This document shows positions 1-11,700 of a DNA stretch of 64,000 bases, piece after piece. Position numbers and translations under genes: made by a program. Location of the stretch: assembly GCA_039519185.1 (NCBI GenBank), contig CM076847.1:91360360-91424359 (forward strand), read 5' to 3'. The notes under the pieces are model-generated. The model saw nothing but the letters and a program-made list of their open reading frames with translations, made no database searches and was not told the DNA's origin. The number at the start of each line of letters is the position of its first letter. Positions within the stretch are counted from its first letter, which is position 1. The stretch is from Astragalus membranaceus (lineage: Eukaryota > Streptophyta > Magnoliopsida > Fabales > Fabaceae).

Positions 1-41
1 GGTTTAGTGGATGAACTATAAAAGCCTAAAGTAAAAACCCT

Positions 42-940
42 AATTCATTTTTACAAAGAATTTCTCTCTCTCTTTCTTGCTGCTCTGAAATCTCTCTTCG
101 TCTTTTCTCTCAGAACCCAACTAGGGTTTCTGATTCACGTTGATTTCTTTGAAGAATCAACCCAGAAAAACTCAATGAAGCTTCGGTTGATAGCGAAGAA
201 CAGGTATACTCCTTCTCTCCTTTGGTTTCTTGATTTTCCTTCACTGTTTCGTGAAACCCTAGTTTCAGAAATTGACTTTGTTTTTGATCTTCTGTTTCTG
301 GGTGAGATGCTGCTTCTTCTTGACACCGCACATCAGGATGGCTACTAACAAAGGTAGATCTTCTTCCTTGATCTTTGTTTGTTATCTTTCTAGGTTTTGT
401 TCCACAGAACCCTAATACACAGTTTTATGGTTGTACTGGTACAGATCTGGTTGGATCTATTTCTTAGGTCTTCAAATAAGGTAAAATCACTCTTTGATTT
501 TTCCTTTGTTGCTGTTTGAAGTTTCTGATATGCTAAACACCTTTTAACTTCTGTTTTTTCTGTGTTTGCATGTTCTGGATCTTCACGCCTTGAAGATCAC
601 CAACAGTTTGTGGTTCTCTCCTTGAGAACAAGGTAGATTCTCAACCCCCTCTCTCTCTGTTTTCTTTTTCTGTGTTTTCAATCACTGAAAACAAAAAACT
701 AACACGTTTTTCTCTCTGTTTTGTGAGGCTGATTTCAACCACTTGTTGAAGCAACTTGACTCACATGAACTCTCAGAAAAACAAGATGAAGATGCTGTAT
801 GCAGAGAAAGGAAAAAACAGAAGACTTTTGGGTATTGAATAAATGCATGTAAAGTTTTATTATTTGTAAAAACTGTTGTTAATACAGTGTTGTACATAGC
901 TACTATATATACACTAAAAGCAACGGCCATATGCTGAAGT
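42..940 (-). mobile_element. possible copia LTR-like fragment
   Basis: Read on the minus strand, this stretch looks like the start of a copia-type LTR: a palindromic TGTTAAG... beginning (941-1005), a TATA-like TATATATAG near 900, then a long pyrimidine-rich leader with several CTTCTTC and TCTCTC tracts. No primer-binding site, gag frame or matching second LTR is visible in the window, and no long frame is convincing. It could also be the noncoding 5-prime end of an unrelated transcript. Confidence 0.28.
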
Positions 941-1005
941 TGTTAAGTTAGTTAAAGTTTGTTAGGGAAGTTTGTTAATCCTAACAAACTTTAACTAACT
1001 TAACA
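941..1005. repeat. perfect 26-bp palindrome with 13-nt loop
   Basis: Two perfectly complementary 26-nt arms (941-966 and 980-1005) are separated by a 13-nt spacer. Each arm begins TGTTAAGTTAG when read outward-in, so the palindrome starts with TG and ends with CA like an LTR terminus. It is seen directly; its role as an LTR end is inference. Confidence 0.9.
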
Positions 1006-1720
1006 GATTCACTTAGCTGTTAAGGCTTGTTAAAACAGATACTGCTCTCTTAATGGCTAGTTTAGTTTGAACTAAACTTTGCTGTTAAATTTTGTAATAA
1101 AGGGTAGGTTTTGGTTTCTGATTATAAACCAACAAGAGGAACGAGAGAGAGAGGGAGGAACGAGAGGGGAACCCAGAAATTCACAACATCATCACACCAG
1201 CTACCGTCGTTGAGAGAGGAAAGCGGTGGCGCGGAACGTGACGACAGAGGTGGTGTTGCGGTGGCGCAGTTCGAACGTGACGCGGAACGTTAATCTCAGA
1301 TCTTCTTCTCTTCATTTCCTTCTCATTTCTCATCTCCCCATCTCTTTTTCTTCTTCTTCTTCTTCTTCTTCTTCTTCTTCTTCTTCATTTCTCAGATCTG
1401 TTGATTTTTTCCCTTCTTCTACTTTTCTAGATTTTTCCCTTTCTCAGAACTTCACTGATCTTCATGGAGGCGAGGTTGTAATCGGTTAAATCGATATTAG
1501 AATCAGACTCAAGATGATTTTGTGCAGGTGTACAAAGTTTTGGGGTTGGTTGTGGTGTAGGGAAGAAAAACGAAAATGATGAAGAAGCCATAGGTTCTTT
1601 TTCTGTGTGCGTTGTACAGTGTAGCAGGGAAGAAGAAGACATTTGTTTTTGTGAAAAAAATTAATAAAACAGATAAAATAAAAAAGAAAACCACATGGTT
1701 AAAAAAGGCACTTGTAATTG
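1006..1720. other. no gene recognised; contains a TTC microsatellite
   Basis: The stretch has an A/G-rich part (GAGAGAGAGGG near 1145) followed by a pyrimidine-rich part with a run of about 14 TTC units at 1346-1388. Short open frames on both strands are low complexity (poly-Ser or poly-Leu) and match nothing I know. It may be the interior of the Mutator-like element whose end is seen near 1880. Confidence 0.5.
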
Positions 1721-1880
1721 ACACATCAGAAAAACGTTAGCCTAGTCAGCATCATTTAATGCCAGGGACTAATAATGAAAATGGTAAAATAAGTTGGGGA
1801 CCAAAACGCCTATTTCGTTAATGTAGGGACTAAACTTAGAAGGATTCAATTTTGTAGGGACCAAAAACATATTTTACCCT
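1721..1880 (+). mobile_element. terminal segment of a Mutator-like element
   Basis: The segment has the look of legume Mutator-like terminal repeats: repeated 'GGGACTAA' and 'GGGACCAAAA' blocks and the end GGGACCAAAAACATATTTT followed by ACCCT near 1880. Only this one end is recognisable; the partner end is missing or lies before the window, so no target-site duplication can be checked. Confidence 0.4.
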
Positions 1881-3236
1881 TTCTTTTTTTAAACTATTTA
1901 TGTTCATTTATTTTATGGGTGGGCTAATTCACCAACCCACGTTAGGGGCCGAATTAGCCTAACTTCTTAGCTTACCAATCATTGGCAATGCAGCCTGACT
2001 CCGCCCTTTATTGATGGTCTCATGGCAAAGTGGGGCTGGTTTCTGAAGAAGCATTCATGGATAGTCGCACCCAGATCCTATTTCAATTTCATGGGTTTCT
2101 GATTTGGGCATCAATTTCTGATTTGGGTATTAATTTCATTGCTATCAAAGGTAAATAGGATAGTTTGATTGCTGGGTGAAGATGCTTGTTGGGTTGAAGG
2201 GAAGAAGATGAGTTTTGTTTCTGAAAATCGAAGAAGGGTTTGGTTGCTGGGTGAAGAAGACGCGTTGTTGGAAGAAGAATGAAGAGGAAGGGAGAAGACA
2301 AGGACAAAAAAGACAATTCATATTTTTCTTTAATTTTTAATTAAAAAAATTATAAAATAATGAAATTATCCTATGGCATGCCAAGTCAGCAGTCAAACAA
2401 CATTCAAATAGCCACATAATCAGTTGTTAATGGAGTTAAAACCAAAACGTTAAAAAGGGCAACGAGTCAACAACGTTTTTAAAACTTAAGGGACCTAATT
2501 GTTACAAAAAAAAGTTAAGAGACCTATTCGTTATCTGAAAATAAGTTAAGGGACCTCGGGAGATATTTCGCCTATTTTTTACACAACTAGGTGTACAAGA
2601 TAAAATTCGGCAAGAAAATTGAATATGAACTTTTACCCAAATTCTTAATTTTGCAGTAAGCATTCAGCATCTCTAAAGTCTAAACGGAGTCATTCAGTTG
2701 GAAATTGAAGTGTCAAACTAGAAGGACTAAATATTAGACATTTAAAATTGCTTAGGAAGCACCATGTTAATCTTGGATTTTAGGCGAGTGCATTTAACTA
2801 GATTCAAATTTTGGACGCAACTGCAAGGACACTGAAATCACTTGGACCACTTTCCCTTTCCCTTGTGATTGACTAATGACTAATGAAATATAATTTGTGT
2901 TTTGTATCGTTATCAGCCAATAGCTAGTGCAGAACTTGCAGCTGCCAACAGAACTTGACCAAGCACCCAACGTTGATGATATCCTTTTGAATATCCTAAG
3001 CATATGTCGCTTACTATCAAACACAAAACTCACTTGAGAAAAAAATTCATTATATATTGATGAGGAAAAAGAAAAGGACAAATGGTCCCAACCTTTAAAA
3101 ATAAACAGAAAATCTACAAGTTATCTTCTGCTGAGCATAGAGGAGAAAGTTAGAAACATGAAGCACTAATATGGATCACTTGGGAAATGGGAAGAAGGGA
3201 TGATGCTAGCTGTTTCCAAAGAGGTTGCACAACACA
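1881..3236. other. intergenic; second Mutator-like end around 2400-2580
   Basis: No gene is supported. Around 2400-2580 are repeated 'AAGGGACCTAATTG' or 'AGAGACCTATTCG' style blocks ending in GGGACCTCGGGAG and a CGCCTATTTTT border, which again looks like the terminal repeat of a Mutator-like element. A minus-strand frame at 2089-2316 is low complexity and its codons read as shadow sequence. Confidence 0.35.
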
Positions 3237-3451
3237 CAGTGGTGGGCCCAGGACCCTGGGGTAAGGGTGTCAAATTTTTTAAGGTCAGTGTCAAATGGGT
3301 GCAAAATTTGATCTACTAGTGCAATTTAAAATTTTTAGGGGGTTCAAAAAAAATTTTAGGGGGTTTGGGTTATTTATATAGGGTGGTAAGTGCAATTTTT
3401 TTTTCAGGGGATTCAACTGAACCCCCTCAGCTATAGGTGGGTCCGCCACTG
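3237..3451. mobile_element. hAT-type MITE, 215 bp
   Basis: The element has inverted ends CAGTGGTGGGCCCAGG and GGTGGGTCCGCCACTG and is flanked by an 8-bp target-site duplication that is 7/8 identical (acaacaca at 3229-3236, acaacacg at 3452-3459). Eight-bp duplications and CAGTGGCGGA-type ends are characteristic of the hAT superfamily. It encodes nothing. A relative lies at 32646-32912. Confidence 0.8.
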
Positions 3452-4730
3452 ACAACACGATTACCACACTAGATAGTGGATATGTGAGTGAGGCCTTTTT
3501 TTTAGTTGAGCCTTAAAGCGAATATTAGTTGAAACCTTTTTTCGAGTGAGAAAATTTTAAGTTAGACTTTTGGCAATATAGATTGTCCTTTTACTTTTTA
3601 CTTTATACAAATTAATGACGATCTTTTTTTATGGTGGACCTAAAATTAGGACTTTAGTAGCCTTACCCTATGGGCGAGTCCCGACTTAATGTGATGTGTA
3701 CAATAAAATGATGGTATATTGCTGTACTGTAATAAGGTAATGATGAAAGATGCAAAAACAAAAGCAAAATAACATAATCAGAATTAGAGGTTTAGATACA
3801 CATATCATTAAAAATAACAATACATTTTGGCCATATAGGCCTATACAAACGTACATTTATTGAATACCTACTATGTAGTCTAGTATAGTAGGCATGAACA
3901 TGATTATACAAAACAAAGGTTGCAATTGAAACCACATGACAAACGCAAACAAGGACTGCAAGAAAAGAAGAGAGCACAATACATAATACATAGTAAGGAT
4001 GTTGCCATTATGAAATCTCCATCAATAGCCCAAATCAGAGAGTGAAGTGAGATGAAGGAATTGAAAAATGCCAAAGGATTGAAGTTGCCCTTTCCAAGAG
4101 AAATCCTCCTCAAGAATGAAGATTCATTCCCAGCAATATTTAACTCGTTCTTTGCTTAGCCTTGAAAGAAAAGGAACATGGAAACACATAGATGTTAATA
4201 AAGGATACCATTAAAAACACACACACCATCCACTTTTCCACCACCCCCACTACCAAATTTCTCAAGGAAGTGGTACTATGGGGGAAAGGGTTTTACATGT
4301 TACATGTTTGGGATGGAGTGGAGTTGAGAGAGGATTAAAAATTGTAGCTTGAATTGGGTGTTATAGGAGTGGCTTGTTGGTCATGATGGCAATAGAAGAG
4401 AAAGATGACTTAAGTAGGTTGTGTGGTGTTGGGAGGTGACTTTTTGGTTAAAGGGAACATAAATTAAAGTTATAAAGAGTGAAATGGTGGTTCCTAATTC
4501 AGCATCTTCCATAGGATATGCTCTTGCTCACCTCCATGGTTCCACATATGACAAACACTTTTGCAATTCTACTCTCACGTGTCTTCTCCTTTTTAACTAC
4601 ACTTGCTGTTTTTATTATAGTTGTGATCAAACTCGTCATCCAACCGTTGTTTGAAAAGAGTTTATTCCCCGCTCAATGCTCTCTTCAATTTCAGAAGGGG
4701 TACCAAATATAGTATTAACTAGCGCCAGGG
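3452..4730. other. intergenic, no gene recognised
   Basis: The longest frame is a minus-strand 69-codon frame at 3904-4113 with a hydrophobic, Cys-rich C-terminal half. I do not recognise it and it has no partner exons. A plus-strand 64-codon frame at 4518-4712 is also unrecognised. Neither is called as a gene. Confidence 0.5.
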
Positions 4731-7640
4731 CCCTGCGATGTATGGGGCCAAAGCTTTAGCGAGTACTTAATTGTTGTGATATTAAAATTTGATGAATAAA
4801 TTAAAAATCAGCACACAAATTAACGAAAATTTATAATTCAAACATAAGTAATAGTCCATGGAAATAAGGTTGCAGAGTAATTTATAATTCAAACAGTTAA
4901 TTTTTTTTAAAATCGACACACAAATAAAATTGATCCATTAAAATATAGACAAAAAATGATAATCAAATAACTTTAGTTTAACGCATTATCACATTACATA
5001 AGATCTCACAGAACAACACACTACATAACATATTTGAATAGATGATTTTTTTACGAACACTAAAGTATAAAAAAACACACTACTTAGCATTGAACTTTAC
5101 ATATTTTGTTTTGACTTTGTTTTCACCAAAACAAATTTTGCGCATTCAAACAATTAATTTTTTTTGATATTGAGCACTGAGCGTTGAGCATTAGAACGGT
5201 TAATTTTTTTTGTGAACACTAAAGTATAAAAAACACACTACTTAGCGTCAGACTTTACATATTTTGTTTTGATTATTTTTTTCACCAAAACAAATTCTGC
5301 ACATTCAAACAGTTAATTTTTTTTCTATATTGAAGACTGAACGTTGAGCATTTAAACGGTTAATTTTTTTCCAACACTAAAGTATCTCAAAACACACTAT
5401 TTAGCATCACACTTTACATATTTTGTCTCGAAATTATATTTTTTTCACCTAACCAAATCAATTACAGAGACACAAACTTTGCATATTTGAATGTTACAAT
5501 ATATAATTTATGTATTTTCATCTTCACTACTTAGCACAAACTTCACCTAAATTTTAATGTACTTTTAAAAATGAAAATATGAAAAAAAATGGGGGTGAAA
5601 ATGAAAATATGAAAAAGAAAAAGAAAAAAAAAGGGTGGGGGGAATAAAAGCTTCATTTAACACATAAATATTATAACATTGTATGAATGAGGATAAAATT
5701 AATTATATATTGTAGAAGTACGTGACAATGTAAATCATAATTAAAAATATCATTTTTAATTAACAAACACATTAAAATTAAACATTTATAAGCAATAAGA
5801 AGAAAAAGTCTAAAAAAATTTAATAACATAATTCATATTCATCAAATGTAAATATAAAAATTTAACTCATAATTAGAAAGAAAAGAAGACAACACAATCA
5901 GAAAGTAAAAAACGTGGGTATCATGCAGGGTTGGATGAGAATCACCCATAAAATAGAAGCAACTATACAACGTTGAAGGAATATGGTCTTTAAATTCTTT
6001 TTTTCCGAAGCATCTTTAAATTCTTTTTTAAAATCCAGAAAAATATGGTCCTAAAGAATATAAAGAGAAGAAGTAAAAAATAAATTAATTTTTAAATCAG
6101 TTATCGAGTAACAAACTTTTAGTATTTGAACAGTAATATTTTCTGAACGCAAAAGTACCCACAAACACACTACTTAGCATCGTACTTTACGTATTTTGTC
6201 ACGAAATTCTGCGCATTCAAACAGTTAATTTTTTTTCTATATTGAAGACTGAACGTTGAGCATTTAAACGGTTAATTTTTTTTCCAACACTAAATTATCT
6301 CAAAACACACTATGTAACATCACACTTACATATTTTGTCACGAAATTATATTTTTTTAACCTAACCAAATCAATTACAGAGACACAAACTTTGCATATTT
6401 GAATGTTACAATATATAATTTATGTATTTTCATCTTCACTACTTAGCACAAACTTCACCTAAATTTTAATGTACTTTTAAAAATGAAAATATGAAAAAAA
6501 ATGGGGGTGAAAATGAAAATATGAAAAAGAAAAAGAAAAAAAAAAGGGTGGGGGGAATAAAAGCTTCATTTAACACATAAATATTATAACATTGTATGAA
6601 TGAGGATAAAATTAATTATATATTGTAGAAGTACGTGACAATGTAAATCATAATTAAAACTATCATTTTTAATTAACAAACACATTAAAATTAAACATTT
6701 ATAAGCAATAAGAAGAAAAAGTCTAAAAAAATTTAATAACATAATTTATATTCATCAAATGTAAATATAAAAATTTAACTCATAATTAGAAAGAAAAGAA
6801 GACAACACAATCAGAAAGTAAAAAACGTGGGTATCATGCAGGGTTGGATGAGAATCACCCATAAAATGGAAGCAACTATACAACGTTGAAGGAATATGGT
6901 ATTTAAATTCTTTTTTTCCGAAGCATCTTTAAATTATTTTTTTAAAATCCAGAAAAATATGGTCCTAAAGAATATAAAGAGAAGAAGTAAAAAATAAATT
7001 GATTTTTAAATCAGTTATCGAGTAACAAACTTTTAGTATTTGAACAGTAATATTTTCCGAACGCAAAAGTACCCACAAACACACTACTTAGCATCGTACT
7101 TTACGTATTTTGTCACGAAATTATTTTTTTAAAGAAACTTTGCGTATTTGAACTATTAAAAATTTTGTCGAACGCTAAGGTAAACACACCAAAAAATTAA
7201 TTTTTGCTATGACCAAACCAATTGTTGAGGAACGAACTCCATGTATTTGTATATCTAATTTTTTTTGAATCCTAATTAAAGCACCAAAAACACACTACTT
7301 AGGATCATATTTTATTACAAAATTATTATTATTTTTAATAAAATTAATTATTGAGTAACAAACTTTGCGTATTTAAACAATTAATTTTTTTTCCGGATCT
7401 TAAAGTACCCCAAACCATATTGTCTAACGTCACACTTCACACAATTTGTCACGAAATTAATTTTCTTTTTGACGAATTCGATTATGTAGGAACAAACTTC
7501 ACGTATTTAAACAATTAAATTTTTTTCCATATCTTAAAATACCCTAAAATACACTGTCTAGCGTCACACTTTACGTAATTTGTCACGAAATTAATTTTTC
7601 TTTTCACCAATCTAGTTATGAATGAACAAACTTCGCATAT
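4731..7640. repeat. AT-rich field of diverged ~130-140-bp repeats
   Basis: The same phrases recur at intervals along the whole stretch: 'ACACACTACTTAGCATC', 'CTTTACATATTTTGTCACG', 'CAAACTTTGCGTATTTGAA' and 'AACAGTTAATTTTTTT'. The units are degenerate and no reading frame survives. The field contains the 912-bp duplication annotated separately. Confidence 0.75.
5297..7122 (+). repeat. 912-bp direct tandem duplication
   Basis: Copy 1 is 5297-6208 and copy 2 is 6209-7122. Landmarks are offset by 912 bp, for example GAACGTTGAGCATTTAAACG at 5339 and 6251. The copies differ by scattered substitutions and short A/T-run indels, so the event is fairly recent. The junction follows GTCACGAAATT, which also ends copy 2. 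It is noncoding. Confidence 0.9.
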
Positions 7641-7868
7641 TTAAATAATTTAAATTTTTTTTAGACTCAAAATTACCTAAAAATATAAAGAAAACGAAGA
7701 AAAAGGAAAAATGATAAAAGAAAAAAAAATGGAAAAAGGGAGGGTGGGGGCTGGCGGGAGACTTGGCGCCAAGACTCCTCGGATGCATATTTAGAGTTTT
7801 TGGAAAGTGTAACATTTTTTTGTCTCGAAATTTATTTTCAAATAAATCTGAAAAAATTATGCCGTCCC

Positions 7869-8062
7869 GAAATGGATTGAGATCCTCTCCATTTACTGGA
7901 CAGTTCCAGTAGGAGAGAGATAGACACATAAAATAAAATAATATTATTTTAAAAATAATATTATTTAATATTATTTTTAAAATAATATTATTTTATTTTA
8001 TGTGTCTATCTCTCTCCTACTGAAACTGTCTAGTAACTGGAGATGATCTGAACCCTCCTGAA
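7869..8062. mobile_element. palindromic MITE
   Basis: The core is a perfect palindrome with 57-nt arms (7907-7963 and 7966-8022) and a 2-nt loop. It is flanked by imperfect inverted arms (7869-7906 and 8023-8062) that share GGATTGAGATC/GGTTCAGATC and CTCCA..TTACT motifs. This is the structure of a foldback MITE. I could not fix a target-site duplication, so the superfamily is open. Confidence 0.75.
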
Positions 8063-8720
8063 ATATATTTCTAGAGGGGATTTGTTTATGCTAGAAAAAA
8101 AAGGGAGTGTTTTTAGTTATTCCCAGTTTGTTAATACTAGCTAGGCCTTTGTTGCAGGGGAATTTTGGGTTAAACATAATCAACCCACTATGATGTCATG
8201 ATTCTGATTGGATCAGCACTCACTGGATTCGTCTTTTGCAGCTCTAATTTCTGCTATAAAATTAAGATGAAAATAATTAAAATAAGTCTTAAAAATTTAT
8301 TACTTAATAAATTATAAATAAATCTTGTCTTACTCGTAACAGTATGTTTAGATAAATAATTACCAAGTTTTTTCTAAGTCTAATAATTACATATTGATAG
8401 CTTAAATTACTTTTAATCTCATGTCCAATAATATTTCACCGTATTATCCATATCAAGAAAGAAAGCAGCGTACATGAGAGAGCAAGTATCGCCTAATAGT
8501 CTAAGACAATCATAATATCACTTTCTGAGTTTAGTTCTAACTTCAAAATTTCTGATATTTACAATGACCGTTAATGTATTGTTATATAGTATTCTTATAA
8601 GTGCCATAGAGTTTTGAATCTGTAAAAGGATGTATACAACATATTGAAAACTCCTTGGCACTTCAAATTCGTGATACAGGGTACCTGAGATTGTCAGCAT
8701 AAAAAAGATCATTATGCTGC
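8063..8720. other. intergenic / 3-prime flank of the NT-C2 gene
   Basis: No gene is seen. Because the next gene is on the minus strand, its 3-prime UTR and polyadenylation site should lie in the upper part of this stretch; AT-rich sequence is present but I cannot pick the cleavage site. Confidence 0.5.
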
Positions 8721-11700
8721 TCATGAAAGCCATCCTTTTTTGCTCTTGGCCACCTTGAGCTTCATTACAAGTTCTTCACGCTCAGCTTCTACCTCTGCAT
8801 ATTTAAGGCTCATGTGGAAGTAGCGCTCCCGAATATCTATCAACTCTGCCTCTAGCATTGATTTTGTACGTTCAAACTTTTCTTTTGTCACTAGTTCACC
8901 TTCGGCCTTTGATTTTAGTGGGCTACTTGCCTGGTTGTCTCGGTCTTGATATGACGACCTGCAGGATAAAATATACAAGGAATTTTATTAACGAAAATGA
9001 CTTAATAGAGCAACAAGGCATGGCCTAAAAACATTAAGCAGGTTAATCCCTTCTGATGTTTCAAATTCCTGCAATCCCGCTTTATAGTTCGGTCTAAACC
9101 AAAGGTGTGATACGGATATGCCTTGCTGCCTTAAAATTGGTTTCCAAATTAGCAGCAGAGTAAGTAACCACAACTTCTTTGAACAAGGTACCTATCTTCA
9201 AACATCCATCCCTAACTGAACTACTGCATATGTACTTCAACTGTTTTGAACTTGGTTCTGAATCAAAACAATTGCTAAAGAGAATAAAACATAAGCCTCA
9301 GCAGGTAATCAAGTGAAATCTGGATCCTTTGTTTTCATATTAAAAACACAAAATCATTTATCTAGTAATTTTACATGATTTTGTAGTATGATCTTGGACA
9401 TCGAGGAGAGATAAAAACGTCACTGTTCATTTTTTCCACTTTTAATTTCTTATTCATTTGACTTTCCTCCTTTTTTATTTTTACTTTGTAAAAAGTCATT
9501 TTTGTTCTTTATTTATAGGAGAAAAGAGATAAAATGGTACTCATCCTTTCATCCCGTTCAATCACTCCCCAAAACTCCTTTATTAAGGCACTAAAAAATT
9601 CCTTTTGGGTAAGTTTTCCTACCGGGACAATATAAACCATACTAAGGGTGTGTTTGAGAGTTTGGAGGGGAGGGCATGAGACTAATAGTGTAAATTTTTT
9701 AGTGATGGAGAGAGAAATTATCCTCCTAAACCCCCTCAAACTCCTCTCCTAGTTTATTTTTGAAGCCGCTCCAAAACCTCCGAAATTTGGAGGATTTTGG
9801 AAGGACTCCAAAAGTAAACTAGGAGAGGGTTTTGGGGGTGAGTTTAGGAGGATAATTTTTCTCCCAATCACTAAAGAATTTACACTATTAGTCTTATGTC
9901 CTCCCCTCCTAACTCCCAAACACACCTTAAGTGATAGTTTATCAAAAGCTTGGTATCATCTTCTGTGATTCAATTTTTCTTTTACTTCTTGAACTTTATG
10001 TTGTGTTTTTACCTGACGACTGTTGTGAGCCAAATACCCCATAGCTCAGTGGCTTAACCCCTATACATTCTGGTCAGACAGATATCTAATAAGTTATAAT
10101 TTTGTCCTATTCTTTATAACTATCGATGTATAAGTATATTCTAGTTTCAATCATCTTGTCTTTTAAAACAGGAATTATTCTGTTTGAGTGGTTCAAAATA
10201 ACCACTAGTGGATAAAGGTTTTTGTTATTGGTGTTACTGCTGCATATTTCAAAACAAAGTTTCAAACTAATAACAGAAACAATAAGGGGTGGTATAAACA
10301 AACTAAAAGCTTTTTCTCTTTTGCTTTGAAGGCACAATTGTTCCTCTTACCTGTTAGGTTGAACTTCATAAATGTTTTTGGCTTCTTTTGCTTGTTCAGT
10401 CACAAGCAATTGAGTCTTTGATACTGGTTCTACTTCAACAGTGTGAGCACTCTCATCAAGAAGCCCGTGTTCAGTTTCCAACTACGAAGAAAACGGAGAC
10501 ATAAAACAGAAACAATGAATTTACAGTGAGATTGCAACTTTTTGGTATTATCACTTTGAGCCACACAATTGAAGTCATAAAATATACTTTGTAACATATC
10601 ACACCTCACTCTGATGTTTGCTGCTGTAATAAGGGTCCTGTTGATCTTTCAGAATTTCTCTGTCATTCTTTAAGGACGGCCTTTTCCTATTACTGCGGTA
10701 TTGGCTGTTCTTCACCACAGGATTCTGCTAAATCATCGAAAAAAATTATTAGTCATGTCATCACAATGCTATCATGTAAATAATGAAAAATATATACTAA
10801 CTTTTGAGGCCTTATGGTCATCGTGAACAGGTTTCCTGTTTAACCTCGAAACTTGATTTCGCTTTTGTTCCTTAATCAGTTTCAATTCTTCAAGGGATTG
10901 AGCTTTTCTCTGAAACTCGGCTTTTTCCTGCTCAAGCTGTTGTATGTCTTGTTGATGCTGGCTGTTTATTCTTTTGATGTGGCTCAGCTCAGTATCCTGG
11001 ACGCATCTTGTTTCTCTTGCCTTTAAGTCATTTTCCAACTGCATAAGCCTTTCTTCAAGGGATGCTCTAGTTCTCTCGCAGTGCTCCAATTCTGATGCAG
11101 CCTTCTCCAAGCTTGATATCTGTTGTTTAAATGATTTCTTCTCTGCCTTCAGATCTTCACATAGTTCAGATGTCATGCGCAAAGATGCTTCCAGTCTATC
11201 TTTCTCAGTATTGGATGTGTTGAGCTCACTTTTGAGAGCCATGATCTTATTTTCAAATTGACGTGTCTGCTGCAACTGAACCTTTAAATTTCCAGATTCA
11301 TCCATGTATTGTTGTCTTTCACATTCAGTGACTGTAAGTTTTAATTCAAGGGAATTTATAGTGCTTTTGAATTTCAGTTCTCTTAATCTGTAGTCCTCCA
11401 CCAGCTTTGATAACTTTTCATTTTCAGCCGTCAGCATTTCCATTTTTACTTTGAAATCGGCAAGCTCGGTTGTTAGGTCTTTCAGCTTTTGTTCATATCG
11501 AGTCTCAATCATGTTAACTTCGGTCTTAGACAAAAGCACTTTAGATTGAACTTCTTCAAAAGCAGATTCCAGTTTGGCTTTATCAGCATGTAATGCGGAT
11601 ACTTCAAGCAAAGCATTGGAAGCAGTTCTCTCCTTTTCATCATAGGCTGCTGAAAGTTTCAGGCTAAGGTTCTCAACTTCTAGTTTAAGATTCTGTATTT

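Noticed and set aside
10025..10090. tRNA-like phrase TAGCTCAGTGGCTTAA
   Set aside because: There is no T-arm consensus (GGTTCGAATC) and no acceptor stem pairing; it lies within an intron.
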